A stretch of 64,000 bases of DNA from Argyresthia goedartella (lineage: Eukaryota; Arthropoda; Insecta; Lepidoptera; Argyresthiidae): the NCBI GenBank assembly GCA_949825045.1, contig OX463818.1, positions 35,108,906 to 35,172,905 of the forward strand. Direction: 5' to 3'. A model generated the notes under the pieces. The model had not been told where the DNA came from and did not search any database. It worked only from the letters and a program-made list of their open reading frames with translations. Position 1 is the stretch's first letter; every line of letters begins with the position of its first letter. The position numbers and the translations under genes were made by a program. Shown here piece after piece: positions 53,961 through 64,000 of this stretch.

Positions 53961-54235
53961 TGTATGTAAAAAGAAATATAACTAATTTTCAAAAGTACAC
54001 TGATATACACAATTTTAATACTAGAAATAAAGACAAGTTGGTTGCTTATGTAAGCCGACTACATAAAATTAGTAATTCTTTTAAAGGCAATTGTATACGC
54101 TATTACAATAAGGTCCCTACTGATATTAAAAACTTACCTTTAGACAAGTTTAAAATAATAATAAAACAGAAATTGTATAAAAAAGGTTACTATAGGATAT
54201 CTGATTACTTAGAGGACAGATGTCCATGGGAATAG
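53961..54235 (+). pseudogene. LINE-b ORF2 C-terminus, right part
   Basis: The continuation after LINE-c reads YVKRNITNFQKYTDIHNFNT, then KISNSFKGNCIRYYNKVPTD and GYYRISDYLEDRCPWE, stop. It aligns to the LINE-a C-terminus (16130-16410) without loss at the junction. Confidence 0.85.
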
Positions 54236-54332
54236 ATTGTTTGAGTAACAGGCTGTTTCGATATATAATTAGCATTCATTTTGTAATTTGACAATATTTT
54301 ATTTAAAAAAGGAAACGCAAAAGATGCGACGA

Positions 54333-54366
54333 CTGTGGAGTTTCTTCGGTGAGCTCTTCTCCACAG
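54333..54366 (+). promoter_or_regulatory. LINE-b 3'UTR stem-loop
   Basis: ctgtggag (54333-54340) pairs with ctccacag (54359-54366) around an 18-base loop starting tttct. Stem length, loop length and loop start equal those of LINE-a although the stem bases differ, i.e. compensatory change. Confidence 0.7.
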
Positions 54367-54478
54367 ATTCCGCCATTGCGTTAGTGAACTCACCCAAAAA
54401 AATGTAATGACGGATCTAAGTGATGTAACAACATCCTATGGAAATAAATGATTTTTGATTTGATTTGATTTCCCGTTT

Positions 54479-55529
54479 TTAATTGTCGCGCATCGAGTAA
54501 TATCCGAACCTTTAGTGCACAAGACAATGGACTGCTGAAATCCGTAGATTGCCTGCTAATAATACCTATCTGTTCCATTTCTTTCAATCGTTTTGTTACT
54601 TTATCGCGATATGCGAGCGGTATGGGATAGCTTCGTTTTACGAAAAGCGTTTCTTCTCTCATTTTTATCTCATGTATATATTTATTTGTCCGACCTACTC
54701 TATCGCTAAACAACTCTGCATGTTTATTTAACACCGGCAATAACTTTGTTTTGTGTTCAACAGGTATTGATGAATTATTCACATATTCCTCTATCATATT
54801 TCTACTGGTATCTTGGTCCTGTACTTCCATTGTACAACAACAAGCTTCCTGACCGTGCCCCGTACCTAATGGTATTTCACACATCCGCCCGGTGCTTCGT
54901 ATAATTAGCCTCTTATTTCCCTCACACATTAAACTGGCTCGCGTCTGTTGTATAAAATCAAACCCTAAAATTAAATCTTTAGGCACCCTTGTTAATACTA
55001 GCATTGAAGTATCGATAACGCTTTCACCTATTGTTAATGGTAACGTGACTAACTTATCTACCTTCTCTTTACTGACCCCAAACGCACCTGTGATTCTCAA
55101 ACTTGGGATCGGTATTTCCGTTGGTTTTCCCAATTGCCTGCATACTTCATCATACACTCCCCGACTTATTACACTGACTTCGCTCCCCGAATCAATCAAA
55201 CTCCTTACAACAATATTTCCAATACACACATCTATCTCAGGTAATGTCAATGTACTACATAGATCGCGTCCACACTCAGTCGAATCGTCGTCTCTGAATA
55301 TCGTATGTAAACGCCTGTCATTGCGGTCTCCACAATCCAATCTCGATTTTCCATCTAAACACACGGCATATCCATGCGCTTTATGCGCTAATAATTGAAT
55401 AAATTCATTCACACCCACGTTCGAATCCAATTTACACAAATCATACAGTCTATGCTCTCTTTCAATTTGATCGGCTGTCCATCCAAAGCGTAATAAATAT
55501 CTGAGCGCGAACGACCCGCGCGAGTCCAC
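54479..55529 (-). pseudogene. Gypsy-3 protease and RT start
   Basis: The frame starts DSRGSFALRYLLRFGWTADQ. Protease: VVRSLIDSGSEVSVISRGVY and VPKDLILGFDFIQQ. It then has the linker to RT (HAELFSDRVGRTNKYIHEIK, RLKEMEQIGIISRQSTDFSS) and LKVRILLDARQL. There LINE-b interrupts; the last 25 or so codons of the open frame are LINE sequence. Protease Asp is intact. ATG/GTG choice near 55529 is uncertain because Gag and Pol may be one frame. Confidence 0.85.
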
Positions 55530-55615
55530 TAGTTTTTTGAATTCTGATTTATCGCATTATTCCTGTCACTTGAACTTTGCCCTGCCTCTGTATTACCTGA
55601 ACTATCATTGCTCCT

Positions 55616-56520
55616 TTAGAACTCTATTGCCTTGAAACTAGCCTGAGGCTGTCTACCTCTACCGCGAAAATAACCGCGAGCGCGCGTCCCATATTCGTTT
55701 CGTGCCTTTGTTCCCGCGTTATAATTATTCCTACGACTCACCGCGTTATATCGCATCGTATTCACTTGCAAAGAACGATATTGCCCTCGCATGTAGCTAT
55801 TCCGACTTACATTGTTCGTATTTATTGTCTCCGAACTATGCAACGCATTTAATCCTCCATCGATATTACGTTCTAATTGCCGAAGAAACTCGACCGCGTC
55901 TCGAATCGTCATTGGGTCCTTCCTAGAAAAAAACGCTACCTGAATATCGCGCGGCAACTGTCTGAAAATCGTGTTGATCTTCTCCGTATCAGTAAACGGT
56001 ATCGTTATCTCATAAATGCTATTCAATTGAGAGGCAAATAATTCTTCCATACTTTGACCTTTCTTAGAATCGAACTTCGCGGTTAGGAATCTTTGTTTAA
56101 TTTTAATTCCTGTTCATTATCTCCCCAGAATACCTCTCTGAAATCTTTTTCAAAATCCGAATAGGTTCGCAATGAGTCTCTGTATAAGCTCATTCGAACT
56201 TTTGCAATTCCTACCAAACTATCCGTTGCCCATATCAAAGCCCTCGAACTATCTCCCGAGACTTTAATATAAGTCTTTAAATCTCTTAAGAAAATCATCG
56301 GATTTTCCGAACTCCGCCCATCGAATGTCGGCAACTTCTGTGTCATTTTCACTATGCATGTTTGACGTTTTTCTACCGATTGTTTAAACGTCTCTAGTTC
56401 CTGTCTGTCTGTCTGTCTGTCCGAAGTCCTACTAGCATTACTTGCACTTGAACCCCGCTCCAAACTGTCTAATCTGCTCACTATTTCAGATAACAATTGA
56501 GTCACCTGTCCTGACGCCAT
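55616..56520 (-). pseudogene. Gypsy-3 Gag, one frameshift
   Basis: ATG 56520 begins MASGQVTQLLSEIVSRLDSL. It includes a QTDRQ stretch from a tctg microsatellite (56402-56420) and a capsid region (MTQKLPTFDGRSSENPMIFL, RMSLYRDSLRTYSDFEKDFR). A shift near 56085 leads to the second frame, MEELFASQLNSIYEITIPFT through IRDAVEFLRQLE. It ends in an Arg/Gly-rich tail (RGYFRGRGRQPQ) that would bind RNA. No zinc knuckle is seen. Spacer to the 5' LTR (56521-56814) is non-coding. Confidence 0.8.
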
Positions 56521-56814
56521 TCCATTATTAGAAACACTTGTCTGCGAAAGTGAGTCGTCTTGTACAACCCGACTAACGTTTTTTTTTAGGCTGGCCCATT
56601 ATTTCTCAATACTAAACCTTGGTCTTGTTCGATGGATTGTGAAAACAATGCCCCTTTTTTTGTTGTTGCTTATTTATCTTACTGACAAAACTGAACTGTT
56701 TAAAATCGTTTCTACGTTGTGTTATTTTTAAAAGTAATGCGTTAGACCTTGATTCTTTTAGAATATCTAGGTATTGTACTCTAGAATATCCTTCGGTCTC
56801 GGCACCAAGAAATC

Positions 56815-57017
56815 TGTAACGGCATAAATAGCTAAGGTCGAGCCACCGCTATCAGAAGCTATGATCGTCTATTCTATCTACTCCCAACTTAGATGTCCCG
56901 ATTCAGCTGTGAAAAATGTCAAGTCAAGAATGATAAGTCTGAATTTCTCGTTTGTTGAGAAGTTCGTTAGGCGTACAATAGTCGAACGGAAGATTGGTTC
57001 AGGAAGTTAGAGTTTCA
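56815..57017 (-). repeat. Gypsy-3 5' LTR
   Basis: On the minus strand it begins tgaaactctaacttcctg and ends gccgttaca. It aligns with 46388-46590 with about five differences. Confidence 0.85.
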
Positions 57018-57850
57018 AGTTAAACAGAGAAAGCATGTATGCCCGCAAGCCGGTATTTCGCATCAGTTAGCGGTGTTTTGGGCCAGATCGATCTTTGTTA
57101 TGTTTTGTGTAATGGTACCATTTATTTTTTTGTATATATGGGCGCATGGAGCTTCTTTTTAAGTGGTCGACCACAATTTATAATATTTGGTTGGGATATC
57201 GTATGGATATCCGTCGTAGTGTTACGACGTGAGTACTCAATGATATTTCATGTGCTCGCTAGTAGCGGCTTTAGTGGCTCCAATTATATAATTAGTTCAC
57301 GGCAATAACGATCCAAATAGACCGGGTTTACACCATTGCGATTTGATTTTCCGAAATGGGTCTGAACTAGCGGTTTCCTCAAAAGGTCCGTAACGTTTTG
57401 AAACCTTCAACTCTGCGCAATTCGAGTTGGATGTTATCGAAACGTTTTCTTTAGTGCATACCGATTTAAGTATCTCGTTAACCACAACTCGCCTCGACTG
57501 AGCCCAGCAAAATAAATGCGTGACACAATCTACACGTTAGATCTCCAGCGAAATTTACATTTAATTTAAATATGCAACTTAAATCAAACCGATCCAAGGC
57601 AAGCCAAAATTACCCACCCGTCCCTAAACAATGAACTTTAGACTGCAATTTGATCTCTTCGCGCGTCCCCGACAACACTCAAATATCAAAGATATCAACA
57701 GGATAGGTTATCTGAGTTGACAACGTTTATACTTTGTTCTGAATTTGTTATTTTCATCCGCGGAACCCCATCGATCAAACAGTCTCCCTATGCCTTGACA
57801 ACCTAGGTTTAGCCTCAACTAAACTCCTGTGTAGCCCAGTCTAAAATCCT
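57018..57850. other. No gene recognised
   Basis: Unassigned DNA between Gypsy-3 and repeat R. Open frames are short and without family resemblance. Confidence 0.4.
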
Positions 57851-58280
57851 CGAGCCGAAGGCGAGTTTCATAATAATATCGCTCGAGAGTTTTAATGCCT
57901 AATAATGTACAGTTACATACACTAGTTTATCTACACACATATCATAAGCTCTCTTTGATGTGTTCAGGAACCGCATGTTTGACCGGCATTGTGGTTCTTC
58001 AATTTTTTAGCTTGTTCTTTAGTACCAACTTCACGCAGACGGGCGTCGGCGTTCAAAATTTGAATGTCAGTACCAACTTCACAGACAAACTAGGGACGGC
58101 ACGCGGGTGGGCGTCGGCGTTCGAAATTTGAATGTCATTATATGTAGAAAAACTACACATAATGACCATAATGTGTAGTTTTCCAGATACGAAACGAGTT
58201 TTTACCAAGTAGTTTAACATAATGCTGATCGTAACGTGCGGTTTTTGCACGCAGTAAAGAGGGTTTATGATACGTGTGTA
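57851..58280 (-). repeat. Dispersed repeat R, member 2
   Basis: Inverse complement of 6722-7100, from tacacacgtatcataaaccc to gccttcggctcg. An internal segment (aaatttgaatgtc plus accaacttcacagac, 58030-58140) is duplicated here and single in member 1. Its left boundary coincides with the point where the LINE-d endonuclease frame (58500-58285) stops, indicating insertion into LINE-d or a break there. Confidence 0.75.
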
Positions 58281-58700
58281 GATAAAATTGTTTATGTTGG
58301 GTATTGTACTTTGGTCATTAATCCAGCATTCAGTCATCACAATTATATCTATTTTAAGGTCTAGTCTGGATAAAAATAGCATAAAATAATCGAAGTTGGC
58401 ATTTACGCTGCGAATGTTGACCGTGATTATTCGTAGTGCATCCCTAGGGTAGTTTTGTTTAAGTATTGAGGAGTAGTCGCCAGGCTCTTCGATAGTAGTA
58501 CAAGAAATTTCGCCACTTTGCTCTATATCATTACTGATAATGACATTAATTGGAGTAAATATAAAGGATATAGTAGCTAGGGCTCGTTTGTAAAGTTCTT
58601 AGAGTTGAATCGAACAACCTCATTCCAAATGCGCTAAGAGTACAGTAATTCGATTGTATAATATGTTTTAGAATATCAGCAGATTCGAGATTATGACAGT
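58281..58700 (-). pseudogene. LINE-d ORF2 start (endonuclease N-terminus)
   Basis: On the minus strand one frame reads EQSGEISCTTIEEPGDYSSI, NYPRDALRIITVNIRSVNAN and LKIDIIVMTECWINDQSTIP up to NNFIYT, where repeat R begins. TVNIRSVNANFD and TECWI are the start of a LINE endonuclease. No continuation was found left of repeat R. The region up to ORF1 (58700-58911) holds a 120-codon frame of doubtful meaning. Confidence 0.65.
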
Positions 58701-58911
58701 ATAGGATATTTTCGCAGGTTAGTGAGTGTGTGTGTTGGATGTAGGAGTTGATATATGGAGTAGCAGAGCTTAATATATATGTTTTGTGTGTAAGTATAGC
58801 ATTATGTTTCAGAGTGTTGTGGTAGTGTGTGATTGTGGAGTACATTATTTTATATAGAAATAACAATTGTGTAACAGCGAAGAGCAGATACAATACTATG
58901 AGCGTCACTAG

Positions 58912-59868
58912 TCAGACTGACGGCGAAGTATTCACTTTCAGTTTGTTGAGTACGGCCTCATCGTCTACCCTGATGAAGGGGTGGTTTTCTGCTTTCCGGA
59001 GGTAAACTTTGCCATATGCGGTCCAGCAAAAGCTATACCCATTTATCTTCGCAAAGTCGCGAGCCAGGTAATGTAGTCTTCTTGCTTTGGTTGTGAGGCA
59101 CTCTGAGATGTATACCGGGGTTTCAGTGCAGTTCATTCTTAAGTGTCTCGTATTAAGTTTATCCTTGTTGTTTTTCTTGTTGTTGAATTTTTTTAGACCC
59201 TTCATTATGTTCTCCTTTATTATGACAGAAGTAAATTCAACCACTAGTGGTTTTGTCTGATCTGGTTTAGCAAATCCCCGGTAAACATCTCTTATTTCCG
59301 ATTTTTGGACTTGTATCCCCAGGACGGTGCCAATTTTCATGGTTATCTTAGTCAGCTCTTCTTTATCCTCAACCTGGGTTTCCTTGGGAAATTTCTTGAT
59401 CTCTAACTTAGTTGCGTAAGAGTATCTCTCCATATTTTCTAGCCTGGTCTCTAGGTCCTTGATGTACGACAGGTGTTCTTTACGTTCTAGTCTGAGGCTT
59501 TCAAATTCCTTTTGAATGTCATTATGCTTTAAGTAGAGAGTTTCCATTGAAACTTGTATCTCAGTGTTTTGTGCAGCGAGTGCCAGATTTTGTTTTTTGA
59601 TGTCAGCTAATGTGGCTTTTAAATTCTGGAATTTGTTTTGCTGCTCAGTCTCTGAAGTCGAAAATAGTTCTCGCATTTCGGCTTTGAGTTCAGCCAGATC
59701 GCCTTCCTGTTTTCTCTTCAGACGTCCCATGTTCACATTCTGTGTTATACTTTCAGGAAGATTTGGTAGACTGCCACCAGCTCCTTGCTCAAATTCTGAT
59801 TCCGAGGCAGAGTCCATTAAAATTACGGAAGCGTTCAACTTCGGCGGCGGAGTACGTTTGGTAGCCAT
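58912..59868 (-). CDS. LINE-d ORF1 protein, intact 318 aa
   Basis: ATG 59868 begins MATKRTPPPKLNASVILMDS. An N-terminal acidic/linker part contains NVNMGRLKRKQEGDLAELKA. A long coiled coil covers residues about 55-150 (LAELKAEMRELFSTSETEQQ, FESLRLERKEHLSYIKDLET). An RRM-like/C-terminal region follows: ATKLEIKKFPKETQ, VQKSEIRDVYRGF, KPLVVEFTSVIIKENIM and the ending ARDFAKINGYSFCWTAYGKV. This is the common lepidopteran LINE ORF1 architecture (chaperone/RNA-binding trimer; family knowledge). Uninterrupted while its ORF2 is truncated. Its 5' UTR (59869 to about 60110) is GC-richer. Confidence 0.85.
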   Translation of the reverse strand: MATKRTPPPKLNASVILMDSASESEFEQGAGGSLPNLPESITQNVNMGRLKRKQEGDLAELKAEMRELFSTSETEQQNKFQNLKATLADIKKQNLALAAQNTEIQVSMETLYLKHNDIQKEFESLRLERKEHLSYIKDLETRLENMERYSYATKLEIKKFPKETQVEDKEELTKITMKIGTVLGIQVQKSEIRDVYRGFAKPDQTKPLVVEFTSVIIKENIMKGLKKFNNKKNNKDKLNTRHLRMNCTETPVYISECLTTKARRLHYLARDFAKINGYSFCWTAYGKVYLRKAENHPFIRVDDEAVLNKLKVNTSPSV

Positions 59869-60119
59869 ACTGTACCGCTAGTGCAATGTACCAGGACGGC
59901 AGTAGTCGACAGGCAGTAGACGCGTGAGCAGTTAGTAAGTGATGGGTGGAGCTACACTTACTAGTCAATGGGGATGGGCGGGGCGTAGTAGATGTGGAGT
60001 ACTACCGGTTCTGCCGGCGGAGTGTTGGCGGGGCACGGTGGTGGTGACTCAGCGCGCTAGTAGTAGTGGAGTCGGGGATTGAGTGTGCGCAGCTATCACC
60101 TTCTACGAATGTATGCGCT

Positions 60120-62045
60120 CCTAATATTTAACACTGATTTAATTTTGAATATTTCTTTATTTTTATGGTTTAATTCCACAAATACACTGTAAAGACGTGT
60201 TCTCAGAGCTGAGGTCCGGGGGAAGAGCAATGCAGTTACCTGTCCACGATAGACATTCGTAGTCACTGCAATTGTTTTGCGATTTGGCGCGATCTACCCT
60301 CTTACACAAACTCTCAATGTTATGAAAATTATAGATGTAAAAATGATGGTTAGATCTCATCGTAGATACCAATCGACCGAATCGCATCCACAAATTGTTC
60401 TGCCATCGTACTATTTTTTGTCGGCATAAATACTTCGCTAGTATTCACGTTAGTATAAATACTTTCCGATACAGATCCAGCAGGCCCGCAGACTCGTGGC
60501 ACCTGCGGGAGTGTGGAGTGTCACGCATCGAGCCAACTCAGCCAAATGCTGGCGGCGGCGGCGGTGGGTCACGCGCCAAAAATTGTTTGCGGGAGGCGCC
60601 GACGACGGGTAAAATTGAGCCACAGGCCCAACTGTTTTGTGGTCTTCTAACGCACAGAGACGAGCCAACATTGCAGACATTTCCTGTCGCAACTGGCCTT
60701 CAGGAGTACGCTCCTTGTATCGTTTTCACTTTTCACATTATGATGTCGCTCACGTGGACGACTACTTTCACGTCGGCTACGACGTCATTCACAGTCCGAC
60801 ATCTTTCACTCGTACAATTTAAAATCGATGTAGTCGTGTGAGATAGAATAGAAGTTGAATGTAATTTTAGTAGATTCACAGCTTACAAAAGTCGAGACGA
60901 GACGAGGCGTTGTCTCCTAGAATATAATAATACTATAACAACTGTTTTTTTTGTTTTATTTTAATTTTATTATTTATTGTAAAGTAATTCGATAAGTTCC
61001 AAATCGTTGTACAAATATCATGTTAACGATTAAAATTTATCAACAAATACTATGAAATATTTTACCTTATATAAATTCAATTTCAGTCAATTAATTTCAA
61101 TTTAATTCAATATGGTTATGTCAGTTCAATCAATTAATACATTATCATATCAATAACAATTTTACACGATAAAAATAAAAATAATAAAATTAATGTCTTA
61201 AAGGTTAGTTTTAAAATACTTTATTATTTTAACGTAATGCTAAATAAATAAGGTTTTTGACTGTTGATCCTATGTTGAAGTATTTTATGAGCAGTGAATG
61301 CTGTATAAACCTGTGATTGATGCAACACTTTTTTGTAGTAGAAAGTGGAATGATACTAGTTATATAAGTTAAGTGAGTGTGCTGTTGGAGTGTCATTATG
61401 ATAAAGAATATAATGTAGCATGGAATATGGACCTAGTTTTAATAAAATAAACTATAGATTTTCATTTAAAAGATCATGTTATTTAATTTGTTGAAGACCG
61501 TTTCCGTGTTACTACAAAAAAGTTACATATGGTTTAACCTCAATAAAAATGTCAAATCCTATACAGTTTTATCTTTTAAAAAGTGTTGAACAAGAGTATA
61601 TTTTTTGTGTAAAGACCCTTTCCGTGTTACCACAAAAATATTAAACAGCGTTTAACCTCAAAACAAATGTCAAATTGGGTTGTGCGGGTTATTTGTGTAT
61701 GACTGCTTAGCCCTACGACAAGGTAGTCTTGGGATCGGATACGGGACCACTAAGCAGCAGATTTGTGTTCAAACTCACGTTTTATCACTCGTTGATACTA
61801 TTTGCTCAATATCGTGGTAGGCTTTATCCATCAACCACTTCTTTAAGTACATATGATCACATTTGGACTCTATTGTACCTTCGATTTTGTTGAATATATG
61901 AGGACCAAGGAATGATCTAAATCGCCTAACAAATGTAGTTCAGCTCACTTCACTTCACTTTCACTTCTACTTTTTGCTTTTGGTTAAAGCTAAGGCTTCG
62001 TTCGGACTCCTTGACACTTATACCATTGTTTTTAATGAGTTCTTT
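60120..62045. other. No gene recognised; AT-rich with a weak direct repeat
   Basis: Frames at 60163-60393 (minus), 60395-60841 (plus) and 60450-60692 (minus) overlap one another and have no recognisable motif. 60900-61480 is very AT-rich. Two related 66-bp segments (61493-61558 and 61609-61676) share tttccgtgtta and gtttaacctca words. Confidence 0.4.
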
Positions 62046-63010
62046 TTAATAATACAGACGATGTAAAGTTGTCGAACTGCTTACTAGCAATTGTATTTCC
62101 CTGTGCAGTTCGAATGTAGGGTATTGAAAGCCCTTAGAGAACAGGACTCTCAATGCTGCTCTTTGTGCTCGCTCAGCTTCTAGAAGATGTGTCTTTGCGG
62201 CCCCTCCCCAAGCAGTTATACAGTATGTTATAATTGATTCGCCTAAAGCTTTATAGATGGTTCTTCTCAAGTTTACATCCCCAATACCTCTTAGTCTTTA
62301 AAGTCTCTAAAAATAAACATTAATTTACGTAAGCGATTTGATAGATATTCTATGTGGTTAACCCAGGACAGCCCGTCATCTAATATAACACCTAAGTACT
62401 TCATACTTTAAACAGTTTCTAGTAGGACAGTCACAGTCTGTCGTACCATGAGGACACGAGTGCATGCGGAGTGTAAATACATCACGCGGATTTGAGTGTT
62501 CCGTTACATGAAATTTTAATTACTTTGTTTTCGAGACATTAATTTAAGCAAATTTCTATCCAGCCATTTTTAACATTCCTCATTTTCAAATCTGACTTCC
62601 CAGGTGTTACCAGAGAATAATAGGACTGTATCATCAGCATAAGCTAGTATTTTACATTGATTTAGAGGTAGCTCACACAGCCCATTTACATAAAGTATGA
62701 ATAGCAGAGGCCCTAGCACACCACCCTGCGGAACTCCGAAATGAACTGTGGCTGGATCACTATAGTTGCCTGCTATTTTGACCATTTGAGTTCTCTCCCC
62801 CAGATAAGTTGCATCCCATTGTTGAGAAAGTCCTCTGACACCGATTAACTCTAGTTTCCTAAGTAACAGTTTAGTAGATATGGTATTGCTAAGTCCAGAA
62901 ATACTGCAATGCAGTGAGATGAATCGTCCAGTAACTTAGAAACATGATCCACAAGTTCATTCACCGCATCTGAGATAGATTTTCCAGTTCTGAACCCATA
63001 TTGTGTCGTG
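62046..63010 (-). pseudogene. LINE-f reverse transcriptase, broken
   Basis: On the minus strand: TTQYGFRTGKSISDAVNELV, then HCIAVFLDLA with the following KAFD motif missing (small deletion near 62885, removing a catalytic Asp). Next come KLELIGVRGLSQQWDATYLG, VHFGVPQGGVLGPLLFILYV and KILAYADDTVLLFSGN (YADD intact). After disruptions comes the C-terminal ITYCITAWGGAAKTHLLEAE and ERAQRAALRVLF. It belongs to a different LINE lineage from a, b, c and d (VPQGGVLGP). Endonuclease and ORF1 are absent. Confidence 0.8.
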
Positions 63011-63600
63011 TGACGATACGAACCTAACCAGAACCGAACAGAAAACAACCAGGATAAAATTTAGTAGTGGCAGTTTATTAGTTATTTACAGTGAAGACTA
63101 AAAAAAAATGATACGAAGATGAGGATGGATGAGATGAGAACAGGTTTTTTATAAAACACAGGTTAAGTAAAAAAAAGGAAGCGGAGGACACGGAGAGTAG
63201 GTGACCGGTGGGGTGATGACCAGGATGCAGGTGTATTTGTTGTTGTAGATGTTGTTGAAATCGTCGTTGTAGGAACGGTAGCGGGCGTACTTGTAGTTAC
63301 GGCTCGCAGGATCCCGTTGTAGGAACGGCTCGCAGGATCGCGTCGTAGGCACGGCTCGCAGTATCACGTTGTAGGAACGGCTCGCAGGATCCCGTTGTAG
63401 GAACGGCTCGCAGGATCCCGTTTGTAGGAACGGCTCGCAGGATCGTATTTGTATGAACGGCTCGCAGGATCGTGTTTGTAGGAACGGCTTGCAGGATCCC
63501 GGGGTAGTGCGACCCCGGGATAAGGCCTTTAGGAGGTTCTTCTTGTTCAGAAGCTGACGTGAGACTCAAGAATTTCAGAAATGTTCCGCTTTTATACCCT
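63011..63600 (-). repeat. Possible LTR or promoter region on minus strand
   Basis: The minus strand contains gggtataaaagcgg (about 63585-63598), a TATA-like element, and aactaataaactgcc (about 63068-63082), a polyadenylation-like word. It ends beside the LINE-f RT start. The 26-bp minisatellite lies between. It may be a solo LTR inserted into LINE-f, but no partner LTR is in the window. Confidence 0.3.
63294..63505. repeat. 26-bp minisatellite, about eight to nine units
   Basis: gtaggaacggctcgcaggat followed by cccgtt or cgtgtt recurs head to tail with no unique spacers. Translation of either strand only repeats a 26-bp motif (for example ILRAVPTN). Confidence 0.9.
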
Positions 63601-64000
63601 TTTTGGAGAGTTCTAAAAATTATTTAAATTAAACGTAATTTTTGTGAGTGGCCAAGAGAGAAAAAGTATTTTTGTAAAAGTATTGAAGCAAACATATCAG
63701 ACCGCTTACGAGTTTGAATGGATATTGCCATGACAACCAGATAAACAAAGACGTCAACAAATGTCAAAGTTTGGTTTCAGGCTCGTAATACGGAAAACAA
63801 CAAAAAAACCATGAAGTAAATGAAGTAACAATGAATATAAAAAGGTAGCGCACCAGCGCGCACGAAGCCCGAGATTGCAGAGTTTCGGAGAAAGCCAAAT
63901 ACAAGGTCACCAAAGGTAAACCCCTTCGCTATCGATTTAGAAGTGCTGATAGTGTGAAAATACAAAACGAAAATGATTTGTTAATGTGTTTTTATGGTTT
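63601..64000. other. No gene recognised
   Basis: AT-rich DNA to the window end with no sustained frame of known type. Confidence 0.4.

Larger units (their letters stand above)
49165..54478 (+). mobile_element. LINE-b, 5'-truncated, split by LINE-c
   Basis: Begins in RT (KVIPLFKVGSTSDPTNFRPI) inside Gypsy-3 pol and ends with aaatgatttttgatttgattt at 54478. The two parts are 49165-50257 and 53961-54478; tgtat (50253-50257 and 53961-53965) flanks the LINE-c insert. It is closely related to LINE-a over RT but is a separate subfamily. Confidence 0.85.
46388..57017 (-). mobile_element. Gypsy-3 LTR retrotransposon with nested LINEs
   Basis: 203-bp LTRs lie at 46388-46590 and 56815-57017, with about five differences. 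Next to the 5' LTR on the minus strand is tggtgccgagac (56807-56796), a primer-binding-like site. Gag, protease, RT, RNase H and integrase occur in order, interrupted by LINE-b/LINE-c (about 49165-54478) and by a 550-bp unclassified insert (47747-48298). The flanks (ggaat and agtta) do not match, so no target duplication is seen. Confidence 0.9.

Noticed and set aside
60163..60841. Three overlapping frames (76, 148 and 80 codons)
   Set aside because: They lie on both strands over the same DNA and show no recognisable domain; none could be preferred.
63294..63505. Regular short repeats resembling a CRISPR array
   Set aside because: Units are head to tail without unique spacers, in a eukaryotic transposon-rich region. 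It is a minisatellite.
1..64000. Host protein-coding genes, rRNA, tRNA
   Set aside because: All recognisable coding sequence belongs to transposable elements; no conserved host exon or RNA gene was identified by eye, though short host exons cannot be excluded.

Overview
The window is eukaryotic, almost certainly insect and probably lepidopteran, intergenic DNA made almost entirely of transposable elements. I found no host gene, rRNA or tRNA. The insect/moth reading is inference from the families present: a mag-like Ty3/Gypsy element, a Pao-type BEL element, a P/THAP-type transposon, a pogo-like transposon, a ZMYM1-type hAT and several LINEs with typical insect ORF1 proteins.

Layout. 1-6363 is an almost base-perfect direct duplicate of 36873-43236 (one homopolymer difference seen). 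It carries the 3' part of a Gypsy element, the right end of a hAT, a BEL pol fragment and a reverse-oriented LINE interrupted by a MITE. 6364-13213 holds a dispersed hairpin-ended repeat, a probable MITE, a pogo-like transposase gene split by a 3.4-kb P-like element (8740-12114), and a LINE reverse-transcriptase (RT) fragment. 13214-16620 is a 5'-truncated LINE. 17108-22928 is a degenerate Gypsy element with both LTRs and an RT active-site change (YVDN). 23757-24692 is a reversed LINE 3' end. From about 24700 a BEL/Pao element runs to 30045.

There the BEL is split by a hAT (30046-39696; 8-bp target duplication). The hAT carries in an intron a second inverted-repeat element (32630-38666), which itself contains a complete Gypsy element (33662-38480) with identical 132-bp LTRs and one 1420-codon gag-pol frame. 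This is a four-level nest. After the second copy of the duplicated block come remnants of another Gypsy element with minisatellites (44370-46380). A third Gypsy (46388-57017, minus strand) follows, whose RT is split by a LINE (about 49165-54478), itself split by a second, nearly intact LINE (50258-53960). The remainder (57018-64000) holds another copy of the hairpin-ended repeat inside a LINE ORF2, an intact LINE ORF1, a further LINE RT fragment, and a 26-bp minisatellite.

The elements do not cooperate as a system. The biology is a record of successive insertions that can be ordered from target-site duplications and reading frames that resume across insertions. The youngest events are the Gypsy insertion at 33662-38480 and the 6.4-kb duplication, which may be a real recent segmental duplication or an assembly duplicate. 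The elements most likely to be recently active are that Gypsy and the LINE at 50258-53960. I saw no convincing new biological system. The items most worth a check are the duplication, the nested stacks, the P-like element, the tandem-repeat-bearing inverted-repeat element, and a covarying 3' stem-loop shared by two LINE subfamilies.
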